The notes below the pieces were generated by a model. The model had not been told where the DNA came from, did no database searches, and saw only the letters and a program-made list of their open reading frames with translations. 64,000 bases of DNA from Hyphomonas polymorpha PS728 (GTDB lineage Bacteria > Pseudomonadota > Alphaproteobacteria > Caulobacterales > Hyphomonadaceae), in the NCBI RefSeq assembly GCF_000685315.1, contig NZ_ARYM01000003.1:62001-126000 (forward strand), in the 5' to 3' direction. Below are positions 43,119-51,347 of this stretch, piece by piece. Position 1 is the stretch's first letter. Every line of letters starts with the position of its first letter. The position numbers and the translations under genes were made by a program.

Positions 43119-43553
43119 TTATTCGGCCGGGGTTTCGGGGGCAGCTTCAGCGGGCTTTTCGGCTTTCCGGTCCCATTTGCGGATTTCTTTGATAAGGCAG
43201 CGCTGCGGACCCATGCCGGTGCCGCCAGGGGTGTGGCCGACAATAAGGGCATCGCTCCGGGTCAGGCATCCCGTGGTGGAATCGATGCCTATGCTCTGGG
43301 CATATTCCAGATCCGGGCAGGCGCCGAACACCTCGACCATATACTCATCGCGCCCTTCGCGCAGAATGACCGTGTTGCGCTTGTTATCGCTGAAACCGTC
43401 GATGCTGGAGGCAAAACAGATGCGGTCTACCGGCGCGCCGAGGCGCGGGTCATCGGCGTAGGTGGCAATTCCCTGGGGCGTTCCTGTGCCGGGCGCCGAT
43501 TGGCAGGCAGCCAGAAGGGCCGTGGTGAAAATAAGGGCCGCAGATCTCAGCAT
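43119..43553 (-). CDS. Hypothetical lipoprotein (DUF6491-like)
   Basis: A protein of 144 residues starting MLRSAALIFTTALLAAC, a clear lipobox (Cys17). It carries ICFASSIDGFSDNKRNTVILREGRDEYMVEVFGACPDLEYAQSIGI, with a cysteine pair likely to form a disulfide, and a second pair (GCLTRSD...QRCLIKEI). The pattern matches short alphaproteobacterial lipoproteins with a C-FxS and a CPxL motif, so DUF6491 is suggested. No function is known. The last 15 residues are glutamate/proline/alanine-rich. Confidence 0.65.
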   Translation of the reverse strand: MLRSAALIFTTALLAACQSAPGTGTPQGIATYADDPRLGAPVDRICFASSIDGFSDNKRNTVILREGRDEYMVEVFGACPDLEYAQSIGIDSTTGCLTRSDALIVGHTPGGTGMGPQRCLIKEIRKWDRKAEKPAEAAPETPAE

Positions 43554-43690
43554 GGGGAACTCCAGGGGCAGGGCAGGCTCAAGCCCTACTCTGCACCTGG
43601 CCCGGAACCGCAGCAAGCGGCCTCACGGACACTTGAACTTTTGGGCATTGGGGCCTAGCAGGCGGGGGTTATTATCCATGGGATTTCCCG

Positions 43691-45163
43691 ATGACCGACC
43701 TGACCGACCTGACCCTCGCCGCCGCGCTGGATGGGCTGAAATCCAAGCAGTTTTCCTCGGTGGAGATCACGCAGGCCTTCCTGTCGGCCATGGAAAAGGC
43801 CCGCATCCTCAACGCCTATGTGGTCGAGACGCCGGAAAAGGCGCTGGAAATGGCCAAAGCCTCCGACGCCCGGATTGCCAAAGGCGAGGGCGGCAAGCTG
43901 GAAGGCGCGCCGCTGGGCATCAAGGATCTTTACTGCACTAAGGGCGTGCGCACGACCGCCTGTTCGAACATCCTGGGCGAATTCACCCCCACTTATGAGT
44001 CCACCGTCACCCAGAACCTCTGGGACGAAGGCGCCGTCATGCTGGGCAAGCTCAACATGGACGAGTTCGCCATGGGCTCGTCCAACGAGACCTCGCGCTT
44101 TGGCCCGCCGATCAACCCCTGGCGCCGCAAGGGCGACAATGCCGGGCTGACGCCGGGCGGCTCGTCGGGTGGTTCGGCAGCGGCCGTTTCGGGCAATCTC
44201 TGCCTGGCAGCCACCGCGTCTGATACGGGCGGCTCCATCCGCCAGCCTGCTTCCTTCACCGGCACGGTCGGCATCAAGCCGACCTATGGCCGGGCCAGCC
44301 GCTATGGCATGGTGGCGTTCGCCTCCTCGCTCGATCAGGCCGGCCCGATCGCCAAGACCGTGGAAGACAGCGCGCTGCTGCTCGAGATCATGTGCAGCCA
44401 TGATCCAAAGGATTCCACCTCTCTGAACATCGAAACGCCCGACTGGCGCAGCGATGTGCGCAAGGGCGTCAAGGGCATGAAGATCGGCATTCCGAAGGAA
44501 TACCGCATTGAGGGCCTCTCCGAAGAGATCGACGCCCTCTGGCAGCAGGGGATCGCCTGGCTGAAAGCGGCGGGCGCGGAGATCGTCGACATCTCCCTGC
44601 CGCACACGAAATACGCCCTGCCGGCGTATTATATCGTGGCGCCTGCCGAGGCTTCGTCAAACCTCGCCCGCTATGATGGCATGCGCTATGGCGCGCGCGT
44701 TGAAGGCAACAACCTGACGCAGACGTATGAAGCGTCTCGCGCCAGCGGCTTCGGCAAGGAAGTGCAGCGCCGCCTGATGATCGGCACCTATGTGCTCTCT
44801 TCGGGCTATTATGATGCCTATTATCTCCGGGCACAGAAGGTTCGTGCAAAGATTTTGCAGGATTTCGTGGACGCTTTCGAAACGTGCGACGCGATCCTGA
44901 CCCCTGCCTGTCCGTCGACCGCCTTTGCCTTTGGCGAGAAGTCCGGCGATCCGATCGAGATGTATCTCATGGATGTGTTCACGGTGACGGCAAACCTTGC
45001 CGGCCTGCCGGGCATTGCGGTGCCTGCTGGCCTTTCGGCCAATGGCCTGCCGCTTGGTCTGCAGGTAATCGGCAAGGCGCTGGACGAAAGCGCCTGCTTC
45101 CGCGTGGGTGGCGCCCTGGAAGATGCAGCGGGCTTTGTGGCCAAGCCGGAGCGCTGGTGGTAA
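43691..45163 (+). CDS. gatA: Glutamyl-tRNA(Gln)/aspartyl-tRNA(Asn) amidotransferase subunit A
   Basis: A protein of 490 residues, the glutaminase/amidase subunit of GatCAB. The amidase Ser-cisSer-Lys triad is visible: Lys in [14 protein letters not shown], the Ser-Gly rich [14 protein letters not shown], and the nucleophile in [44 protein letters not shown] is the next conserved block. It follows the lipoprotein gene divergently with 137 bases of spacing and is unlinked to gatC. gatB begins a further 1 kb downstream. Confidence 0.95.
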   Translation: MTDLTDLTLAAALDGLKSKQFSSVEITQAFLSAMEKARILNAYVVETPEKALEMAKASDARIAKGEGGKLEGAPLGIKDLYCTKGVRTTACSNILGEFTPTYESTVTQNLWDEGAVMLGKLNMDEFAMGSSNETSRFGPPINPWRRKGDNAGLTPGGSSGGSAAAVSGNLCLAATASDTGGSIRQPASFTGTVGIKPTYGRASRYGMVAFASSLDQAGPIAKTVEDSALLLEIMCSHDPKDSTSLNIETPDWRSDVRKGVKGMKIGIPKEYRIEGLSEEIDALWQQGIAWLKAAGAEIVDISLPHTKYALPAYYIVAPAEASSNLARYDGMRYGARVEGNNLTQTYEASRASGFGKEVQRRLMIGTYVLSSGYYDAYYLRAQKVRAKILQDFVDAFETCDAILTPACPSTAFAFGEKSGDPIEMYLMDVFTVTANLAGLPGIAVPAGLSANGLPLGLQVIGKALDESACFRVGGALEDAAGFVAKPERWW

Positions 45164-45173
45164 TATTGGGTTT

Positions 45174-45662
45174 ATGACCCGATTTCTTATCATTTTCGCC
45201 ATCACGCTGGGCATTGCGTTCACCTTGATGGCCAGCGTGCTTACCCAGAACGGCTACAGCATGTTTGCCCCTGAAATGCAGACGATGATCGCCGTCTGTA
45301 TCGCCGTGGCGCTGTATGTCGCGTGGCGGATTTCCAATGTCCTGCGCCGCCGCCAGGAGGACGCGATCCCCAGCGAGGGCGGCAGCAAAAAGCCCGTTGC
45401 TTTCGGTCTGGGCTCGCTGACCGGCGGAAAGAGCCGCGCGCTGCGTGAGCGGGAAGCCCGCGTGGCGGCCAGACGGCGCCGCCTCATCCAGGAAGGCAAG
45501 CTGCAGGAAGAAGAACCCGCCGCCCCGGAGCCCCAGCTTGTCTCCGAACCGGCCCCTCAGGCGGAAGCGCCCACACGGGCGGCTTCTACCGCCACCATGA
45601 AAGAAAAGATGGCCGCGCGCGCCGAGCGTGTCAGGCGGGCGCGGGAAGAGGGGAAGATCTAG
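45174..45662 (+). CDS. Hypothetical membrane protein with charged C-terminal tail
   Basis: A protein of 162 residues starting 10 bases after the gatA stop. Two membrane helices at the N-terminus (MTRFLIIFAITLGIAFTLMASVL and MIAVCIAVALYVAWRISNVL) are followed by about 100 polar residues rich in Arg, Glu and Ala (RALREREARVAARRRRLIQE, KEKMAARAERVRRAREEGK), likely helical and cytoplasmic. I do not recognise the family. It is probably co-transcribed with gatA. Its 3' end overlaps the convergent gene at 45631 by 32 bases. Confidence 0.6.
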   Translation: MTRFLIIFAITLGIAFTLMASVLTQNGYSMFAPEMQTMIAVCIAVALYVAWRISNVLRRRQEDAIPSEGGSKKPVAFGLGSLTGGKSRALREREARVAARRRRLIQEGKLQEEEPAAPEPQLVSEPAPQAEAPTRAASTATMKEKMAARAERVRRAREEGKI

Positions 45663-46029
45663 GCGCGCGGGGCGAGGGCGCGGCCTTCGCTGGCGTGACC
45701 GGAGCCTTCGTGCCGCCGCCGGGGCGGTCTTCATCATCGTCATCACCTTGCGAGGCTTCTGCCGCGTCCCGGCTGCGATCCGTGATCCGCGAGAGATAGA
45801 CACCCGCCTCGATCAGCCCGCCAATCGGCCCGAACTGCAGCAGCATGGCGGCCACGAAAACGAACGGCACGTGGAGTTCCAGGTGGCTGAAACTCAGGAA
45901 AATGCCCGCCACCAGCGCCGTGCCAAGCGCAAGGCCGCAGGCAAACCCCGCCACAATATGTTTGAGGAAACCGCGCGCGATCGACCGTTCCTCTGCCTTC
46001 GCGCCATCGAGAATCATCTTGAACAGCAT
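45631..46029 (-). CDS. Hypothetical small membrane protein
   Basis: A protein of 132 residues with two membrane helices (IVAGFACGLALGTALVAGIFLSF and VPFVFVAAMLLQFGPIGGLIEAGVYL) and a polar, Asp- and Pro-rich tail. Starts at 46029 and 46017 are both possible. The family is not recognised; the AMLLQFGPIGGLIEAG stretch recurs in small alphaproteobacterial membrane proteins. It lies between gatA and gatB on the opposite strand and overlaps the preceding gene tail to tail. Confidence 0.55.
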   Translation of the reverse strand: MLFKMILDGAKAEERSIARGFLKHIVAGFACGLALGTALVAGIFLSFSHLELHVPFVFVAAMLLQFGPIGGLIEAGVYLSRITDRSRDAAEASQGDDDDEDRPGGGTKAPVTPAKAAPSPRAPRSSPLPAPA

Positions 46030-46205
46030 GGCCGGGCCGGCTCCTTGTGCGGCCGGGCTGATTTTGCGCCATCCGGGGATAATTTGAAGCCCTTTTTTGG
46101 CCGCGTTGGAAAGGCGGGCGCGGTGTGGTGTCAGCGTGTCTCGACAGGGCCCGCCAGCGGGGGTTAGAAGGGCGCCCTAATTGCAGGTATTGATTGAGAG
46201 AAGCG

Positions 46206-47714
46206 ATGACCGAGCGCACCCCCTACCGCATCAAAGGCGAAACCGGCGACTGGGAAGTCGTCATGGGGCTCGAAATCCATGCGCAGGTGGCCTCTAACGC
46301 CAAGCTCTTCTCCGGCGCCTCCACCACCTTTGGCGCTGCCCCCAACTGCAACGTCTCCCTGGTGGACGCGGCGATGCCGGGCATGCTGCCGGTGATCAAC
46401 CGTTTCTGCGTTGAGCAGGCGATCCGCACCGGCCTCGGCCTGAAGGCGCAGATCAACACCTACAGCCGCTTTGACCGGAAGAACTATTTCTACCCCGATC
46501 TGCCGCAAGGCTATCAGATCAGCCAGTTCGCACACCCCATTGTGGGCGAGGGCGAGATAGAGGTGGATGTCGAAGTGCCGGGCAAGGAGGACTATTCCTT
46601 CCCCTGCCGCATCGAGCGCCTGCACCTGGAGCAGGACGCCGGCAAGTCGATCCATGACATGGACCCGAACTCGACCTATGTGGACCTCAACCGCTCGGGC
46701 GTCGCGCTGATGGAGATCGTCTCCAAGCCGGACGTACGCTCACCCGCCGAGGCCGCTGCCTATGTGAAAAATCTGCGCGCCATTGTCATCGCGCTGGGCA
46801 CCTGCGACGGCGACATGGAGAAGGGCAACCTGCGGGCGGACGTGAACGTCTCCGTCTGCCGCCCCGGCCAGTATGAGAAGTTCCGCGAGACGGGCGATTT
46901 CAGCCATCTGGGCACGCGCTGCGAGCTCAAGAACATGAACTCCTACCGCTTCATCCAGCAGGCCATCGAATATGAAGCCCGCCGCCAGATCGAGATCATC
47001 GAAAGCGGTGGCAAGGTCGATCAGGAAACCCGCCTGTTCGATCCGGTGAAAGGCGAAACCCGCTCCATGCGCTCCAAGGAAGATGCGCATGACTATCGCT
47101 ATTTTCCGGACCCGGACCTTCTGCCGCTGGAAGTCGAACAGGCCTGGATCGAGGAAATCCGCGCGTCTCTGCCGGAGCTGCCCGACCAGAAGCGCGCGCG
47201 CTTCGAAAAGGACTACGGCCTCTCCCGCTATGATGCGGGCGTGTTGACCTCTGATGCCGACAAGGCCGCCTTCTTCGAGGAAGCCGCCAAGGGACGGGAT
47301 GCGAAGCTCACCGCTAACTGGGTAACGCAGGAACTGTTCGGCTATCTCAACAAGGAAGGGCTGGAGCTGTCGCAGAGCCCGGTATCTGCCGGTTCGCTTG
47401 GCGGGCTGATCGAGCTGATCTCGAACGACACGATCAGTGGGAAGATTGCCAAGGATGTCTTTGCCCGGATGATTGCGGGTGAGGGCGAAGCGGCCGCCAT
47501 CGTCGAGAAGCATGGTCTGAAACAGGTCACCGATACGGGCGCGATTGAAAAGGTTGTTGACGAGATCATCGCCGCAAACCCTGATCAGGTTGCCAAGGTG
47601 AAAGACAAGCCGCAGACGCTCGGCTGGTTCGTTGGCCAGGTGATGAAAGCTTCGGGCGGCAAGGCCAACCCCAAGGCTGTGAACGACATCCTGAAGGCGA
47701 AGCTGGGGATTTGA
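46206..47714 (+). CDS. gatB: Aspartyl/glutamyl-tRNA amidotransferase subunit B
   Basis: A protein of 502 residues that phosphorylates the misacylated tRNA and completes amidation in GatCAB. Motifs: [87 protein letters not shown] and, in the YqeY-like tail, [27 protein letters not shown] 46206 (AGAGAAG upstream) is preferred over an in-frame ATG 4 codons earlier. The repeat element at 47761 follows. Confidence 0.95.
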   Translation: MTERTPYRIKGETGDWEVVMGLEIHAQVASNAKLFSGASTTFGAAPNCNVSLVDAAMPGMLPVINRFCVEQAIRTGLGLKAQINTYSRFDRKNYFYPDLPQGYQISQFAHPIVGEGEIEVDVEVPGKEDYSFPCRIERLHLEQDAGKSIHDMDPNSTYVDLNRSGVALMEIVSKPDVRSPAEAAAYVKNLRAIVIALGTCDGDMEKGNLRADVNVSVCRPGQYEKFRETGDFSHLGTRCELKNMNSYRFIQQAIEYEARRQIEIIESGGKVDQETRLFDPVKGETRSMRSKEDAHDYRYFPDPDLLPLEVEQAWIEEIRASLPELPDQKRARFEKDYGLSRYDAGVLTSDADKAAFFEEAAKGRDAKLTANWVTQELFGYLNKEGLELSQSPVSAGSLGGLIELISNDTISGKIAKDVFARMIAGEGEAAAIVEKHGLKQVTDTGAIEKVVDEIIAANPDQVAKVKDKPQTLGWFVGQVMKASGGKANPKAVNDILKAKLGI

Positions 47715-47760
47715 TCCCCGTCTCTGAGCACAATCAGCTCAACCTGAACTTCAAAGCAGA

Positions 47761-47923
47761 CCCTCACCTCCCACGCCCTTTGGGCGTGGGCCCCTCCTCT
47801 CCCACTTCATGGGAGAGGGGTTTTCACCGCGCCGTCTCACGCAACAAATAATCTGGATGTGATTGATCCCTCCCGCGTTGCGGGAGAGGAGAGGCCCATC
47901 GCAAAGCGATGGGAGGTGAGGGG
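47761..47923. repeat. 163-bp palindromic repeat element with two hairpin-bearing inverted arms
   Basis: The ends are a perfect 13-base inverted repeat: CCCTCACCTCCCA (47761-47773) and TGGGAGGTGAGGG (47910-47922). Each arm carries its own hairpin. The left is CCCACGCCC-TTT-GGGCGTGGG (47770-47790) and the right is CCCATCGC-AAA-GCGATGGG (47895-47913): different sequence, same structure. A CCTCCTCTCCC-like stretch follows in the left arm, mirrored in the right arm. Two more hairpins lie inside, CTCTCCCA-CTTCA-TGGGAGAG (47797-47817) and CTCCCGC-GTT-GCGGGAG (47870-47886). It sits between convergent gatB and the HIT gene, where it could end transcription for both. Confidence 0.75.
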
Positions 47924-47926
47924 CTA

Positions 47927-48361
47927 TCAAATCGCCGCGCGGATCTTCGCTGCCACTGGCTCCAGTTCCTCCGGTGTGGCCATCGTGCCGCCGCCATGGC
48001 GGCCTAGCTCGCGGCCTTCCCAGATCGGGATGATGTGAAAGTGCAGATGGAACACGGTTTGCCCTGCGGGCGCGCCGTTGAACTGCATCACGCGCAGCCC
48101 GTCCGGCTTCAGGCCCCACTCGACCGCCTTTGTGACCCGCTGCACGCGGAGCATGTAGCTGCCAAGATAATCTGGCGGCATATCGAGAAAATTGCGGGCC
48201 TGGATGCCCTTGGGGATGACCAGCGTATGCCCTTCGCTCTGCGGGAACACATCCATGAAAGCGAGGGCGACATCATCCTCGAACACTTTCAAGCTCGGCA
48301 TGTCGCCGCGCAGGATTTTGGCAAAGATATTGTCGGGATCGTAGGCTGCGTGAAGGGTCAT
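47927..48361 (-). CDS. HIT-family hydrolase
   Basis: A protein of 144 residues. The catalytic HIT motif is HLHFHIIP (H-x-H-x-H-x-x) with the N-terminal NIFAKILRGDMPSLKVFEDDVALAFMDVFPQSEGHTLVIPK pattern. Family members hydrolyse nucleoside phosphoramidates or dinucleotides such as AppppA. ATG 48361 overlaps the stop of the upstream DUF2007-like gene (ATGA), so translation is coupled. The C-terminal MATPEELEPVAAKIRAAI is typical of the Hint-like subgroup. Confidence 0.9.
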   Translation of the reverse strand: MTLHAAYDPDNIFAKILRGDMPSLKVFEDDVALAFMDVFPQSEGHTLVIPKGIQARNFLDMPPDYLGSYMLRVQRVTKAVEWGLKPDGLRVMQFNGAPAGQTVFHLHFHIIPIWEGRELGRHGGGTMATPEELEPVAAKIRAAI

Positions 48362-48921
48362 GCGCTCTGCTTCTGCCTTGCTCTCTGATTCAGGAACCGG
48401 CGTGCAAGAAACACGAAAACCGATAGAGGGACAAGGAAGTAAGCTGCGGTGGCTATTTGCGCGAGGGCCAGCACCAGCCAATTTCTCCAGTCAAAGTGCA
48501 AGGGTATGAGCGACCAGTCAAAACCGTAGATTCTTGCGTCGGCGAGGGCTTTGAGGACCCCTATGATCAACGCAGGGATGACGATCAGCGGCAGAGCGGC
48601 CAGACCGGTATAGTAGCTGAGAAGGATGTAGTAGCGAAGCCGTTTTGGTTTCAACGGGTAGTCTTCCAGTGTTGGAAACTTGGCAGACAGGCGATCGTCG
48701 GCACTCTCGGCGTATTCGATGATCGCCCGCCTGGCAGCATCGACCTGACCGGAGGGCACCAGAACGCCGACACCGCCCAATGCCTGAAGGGCGCCCCAGT
48801 CGATCATTGCATGATGCCAGTTTTCAAGACTCGCTGGAATGCCCGCATCATTCAGGAGGGCGCAGACAATCGCCGCTTCCTCTGCGCTTGCGCATCTCCT
48901 GATAGTGACTGCCCCGCTCAT
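48358..48921 (-). CDS. DUF2007-like membrane protein
   Basis: A protein of 187 residues. The N-terminal 75 residues (VTIRRCASAEEAAIVCALLNDAGIPASLEN, VGVLVPSGQVDAARRAI) match the DUF2007 signal-transducing domain pattern. This is followed by two or three membrane helices (YILLSYYTGLAALPLIVIPALIIGVLKAL and NWLVLALAQIATAAYFLVPLSVFVFLAR). Function unknown. It overlaps the neighbouring FemAB-like and HIT genes by 4 bases each, so the three are tightly coupled. Confidence 0.7.
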   Translation of the reverse strand: MSGAVTIRRCASAEEAAIVCALLNDAGIPASLENWHHAMIDWGALQALGGVGVLVPSGQVDAARRAIIEYAESADDRLSAKFPTLEDYPLKPKRLRYYILLSYYTGLAALPLIVIPALIIGVLKALADARIYGFDWSLIPLHFDWRNWLVLALAQIATAAYFLVPLSVFVFLARRFLNQRARQKQSA

Positions 48922-50081
48922 TCCCCTTTCTTAAACGGAGTTCTCTCCTTCAGGTAGCCGAAATCCTCGTCAACCGCCGCGCGCTCGCGCTTCAGATAAT
49001 CTGCCACTGCGTCGCGGAAGCCGGGATGGGCGATCCAGTGGGCGGAGCGGGTGAGGACGGGGCCATAGCCGCGGGCAAGCTTGTGGCCGCCCTGCGCGCC
49101 CGCTTCCACCGTTTTGAGGCCGTGCGCGATAGCGTAGTCAATCGCCTGATAATAGCAGGTCTCGAAATGCAGCATCGGCCGTCCGTCCAGCGTGCCCCAA
49201 TAGCGGCCATAGAGCGTGTCGGAGCCGACTAGGTTCATCGCGCCGGCAATGATGCGGTCTTCCTCGCAGGCAAAGATGAAGAGAAGATCGTCAGCCATCC
49301 GTTCGCGGAGCATCGAGAAGGATTTTCGCGTGAGGTAGGGCGAGCCCCATTTGCGGCTGCCGGTGTCCATGTAGAACTCGAAGAAGATGTCGAGGTGTTC
49401 CTCGGTGATCTCCGCCCCGCGCACATGCTGGAAGGAAAGCCCGGCTTGCGCCTTCGCCTGCTCCTTGCGCAGGTTCTTGCGCTTCTCGGAGGAAAGGGTG
49501 GCGAGGAAATCGTCAAATGATCCGTATCCGTCATTCTGCCAGTGAAACTGCTGGTCGGTGCGGATCAGAAGGCCGGCCGCCTCAAGGAAGGGCGCCTCGG
49601 CCTCATCGATGAAGTTGATGTGCATCGAGGAAACGCCCGTCTGCTCGGCCAGTTGCAGCGCGCCGTCCAGCAGCGCGGCATGATAGGCGTTGGCGTCCGG
49701 CCCCGGCCCCACCAGCAGGCGGCGCCCGGTCACCGGCGTGAACGGTACCGCGCACAACAGTTTGGGGTAGTATGCCCCGCCGGCCCGCTCCCAGGCTTCG
49801 GCCCAGCTCTGGTCGAACACGAACTCGCCGCGCGAATGGTATTTGAACCACATCGGCATGGCTGCCCGCAGGCGCCCATTAGCATCGCGAACCAGGATAT
49901 GCGCGCCGCGCCAGCCGGTGCGGGGCGAGGCCGCGCCGGAGCTTTCCATCGCTTCCAAGAATTCCCAGGTCAGGAACGGGTCGTACGGGGCGCCCGGCGG
50001 ATTGGCGACGGCGTTCCATTCGGCCGGATCAATACCGGCGAGGGAGGAAACAGAGCTGATCTGGGGGAGGGCGGCGTCCAT
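48918..50081 (-). CDS. FemAB-like GNAT acyltransferase (DUF482/PF04339)
   Basis: A protein of 387 residues. The ATG at 50081 opens the homologous part (NAVANPPGAPYDPFLTWEFLEAMESSGAASPRTGW). Then AAMPMWFKYHSRGEFVFDQSWAEAWERAGGAYYPKLLCAVPFTPVTG, SSMHINFIDEAEAPFLEAAG and RYWGTLDGRPMLHFETCYYQAIDYAIAHGLKTVEAGAQGGHKLARGYGPVLTRSAHW match the PF04339 family, a double GNAT fold related to FemAB peptidyl transferases. The substrate is unknown, though the conserved aromatic and acidic residues suggest an enzyme. Confidence 0.87.
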   Translation of the reverse strand: MDAALPQISSVSSLAGIDPAEWNAVANPPGAPYDPFLTWEFLEAMESSGAASPRTGWRGAHILVRDANGRLRAAMPMWFKYHSRGEFVFDQSWAEAWERAGGAYYPKLLCAVPFTPVTGRRLLVGPGPDANAYHAALLDGALQLAEQTGVSSMHINFIDEAEAPFLEAAGLLIRTDQQFHWQNDGYGSFDDFLATLSSEKRKNLRKEQAKAQAGLSFQHVRGAEITEEHLDIFFEFYMDTGSRKWGSPYLTRKSFSMLRERMADDLLFIFACEEDRIIAGAMNLVGSDTLYGRYWGTLDGRPMLHFETCYYQAIDYAIAHGLKTVEAGAQGGHKLARGYGPVLTRSAHWIAHPGFRDAVADYLKRERAAVDEDFGYLKERTPFKKGE

Positions 50082-50092
50082 GACCCCCAAAT

Positions 50093-50827
50093 CTAGGGCG
50101 CGACGGCGCCCAGCGCCAGCGCCGGGCTGAAGTGTTCGAAGATCACAGCGGGTTTGTGCGCCTTCAGGGCAGCGAGGTCTGCCTCCGTGCGGACGGTCCA
50201 CACCACAAACGGGATATCCCGCCCCTCCAGGGCAGCGGCAGCGCGGGCAGCGTCAGTGTAATGGACGGCCAGATAGTCGATCCCATCGGCGATGGCCGCT
50301 TCCGCGAAGGCATCGAAATAAGCCTCGCCATACTGCGCGCTGGGCGCGATCAACTGGCCGCGCATCAGGCCTTCCGGCAACGCGCGCACGGCGATGTCGG
50401 AAAAGCTCATGGCCGCAGCAAGGCCGGGCCAGTCCATCAACCGCTCGCCCACCCTGCGGGCAAAGGCGGCGGGGTCTGTGCTGCCGTCGATCTTCATCTC
50501 CGCCAGCATCGGCAGGCGTTGCGGCCAGAGGGAGAGCAGATCCTGGAAGGAAGGCAGAGGCTCATCCCCGCCATTCAGGCTGCGGGTCTTGAGGGTGCTG
50601 GCCGGCAGGGTTTCAAACGCGCCTGCTGCGCCGGTCATCCGCTGCAGATCCGGATCATGGAACACCATCACCTCGCCATCGGCCGAGGGGCGCAGGTCAA
50701 ACTCGATGCCAAGGCCGGCTTCCGCCGCTGCCCTGAAGCTGCCGAGGGAATTCTCCGGCAGGCCGTCCTTCGTCCACAGCCCGCGATGGGCATAGGCAAA
50801 ATCCTTCAGGGCAAAGCGGCGGGCCAT
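50093..50827 (-). CDS. Glycerophosphodiester phosphodiesterase
   Basis: A protein of 244 residues with the GDPD TIM-barrel motifs: AYAHRGLW (His-Arg-Gly), LPENSLGSFRAAAEAGLGIEFDLRPSADGEVMVFHDPDLQRMTG (E-N-S, E-x-D and H-D), and ELTIEMKIDG-like MLAEMKIDGS. It releases sn-glycerol-3-phosphate from glycerophosphodiesters produced by phospholipid turnover. There is no signal peptide, so it acts in the cytoplasm. It runs 5 bases after the RidA gene, probably in one operon that also includes the FemAB-like gene. Confidence 0.9.
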   Translation of the reverse strand: MARRFALKDFAYAHRGLWTKDGLPENSLGSFRAAAEAGLGIEFDLRPSADGEVMVFHDPDLQRMTGAAGAFETLPASTLKTRSLNGGDEPLPSFQDLLSLWPQRLPMLAEMKIDGSTDPAAFARRVGERLMDWPGLAAAMSFSDIAVRALPEGLMRGQLIAPSAQYGEAYFDAFAEAAIADGIDYLAVHYTDAARAAAALEGRDIPFVVWTVRTEADLAALKAHKPAVIFEHFSPALALGAVAP

Positions 50828-50832
50828 CGGGA

Positions 50833-51294
50833 TCAGGCGATCTCGAAGATGGCGTCGACCTCAACGGCCACGCCAAGCGGCAGGGTGGGGCACGCCACGG
50901 CCGAGCGGGCATGGGCGCCTACTTCCGGGCCGAACACGTCGACCATCAGGTCCGAGCAGCCGTTCACCACCTGCGGAATGTCCACAAAGGATGGCGCCGC
51001 ATTGACGAAGCCGCCCAGCTTCACAACGCGCTTGATGCGCGAAAGGTCGCCCACGGCCGCCTTGGCCTGCGCGATCAGATTGATGCCGCAGATGCGCGCG
51101 GCCTGCTGGCCGGCGGAGAGTTCCATATTCTCGCCCAGGCGGCCCATGATGCGGCCCTCGGCCGTTGCCGAAACCTGCCCCGAAACGAACAGCATGTTGC
51201 CGGTGATCACGAAGGGCACGTAGGTGGCGACCGGCTTCATCGGCGTCGGCAGGGCAATGCCAAGGGCATCAAGGCGGGCTTCGGGTGTGGACAT
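50833..51294 (-). CDS. RidA-family (YjgF/YER057c/UK114) protein
   Basis: A protein of 153 residues. MKPVATYVPFVITGNMLFVSGQVSATAEGRIMGRLGENMELSAGQQAARICGINLIAQAKAAVGDLSRIKRVVKLGGFVNAAPSFVDIPQVVNGCSDLMVDVFG and GAHARSAVACPTLPLGVAVEVDAIFEIA follow the RidA pattern closely, with the arginine in HARSAVA that binds the carboxylate. RidA deaminates reactive enamine/imine intermediates, for example those made by PLP enzymes such as the dehydratase at 5990. This is the longer subgroup with an N-terminal extension. Confidence 0.9.
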   Translation of the reverse strand: MSTPEARLDALGIALPTPMKPVATYVPFVITGNMLFVSGQVSATAEGRIMGRLGENMELSAGQQAARICGINLIAQAKAAVGDLSRIKRVVKLGGFVNAAPSFVDIPQVVNGCSDLMVDVFGPEVGAHARSAVACPTLPLGVAVEVDAIFEIA

Positions 51295-51347
51295 GGGGTT
51301 ACTCCTGTAAGCGTTCGCGCCCGTCCTAACCTGCCGTGGCGGCAGAG

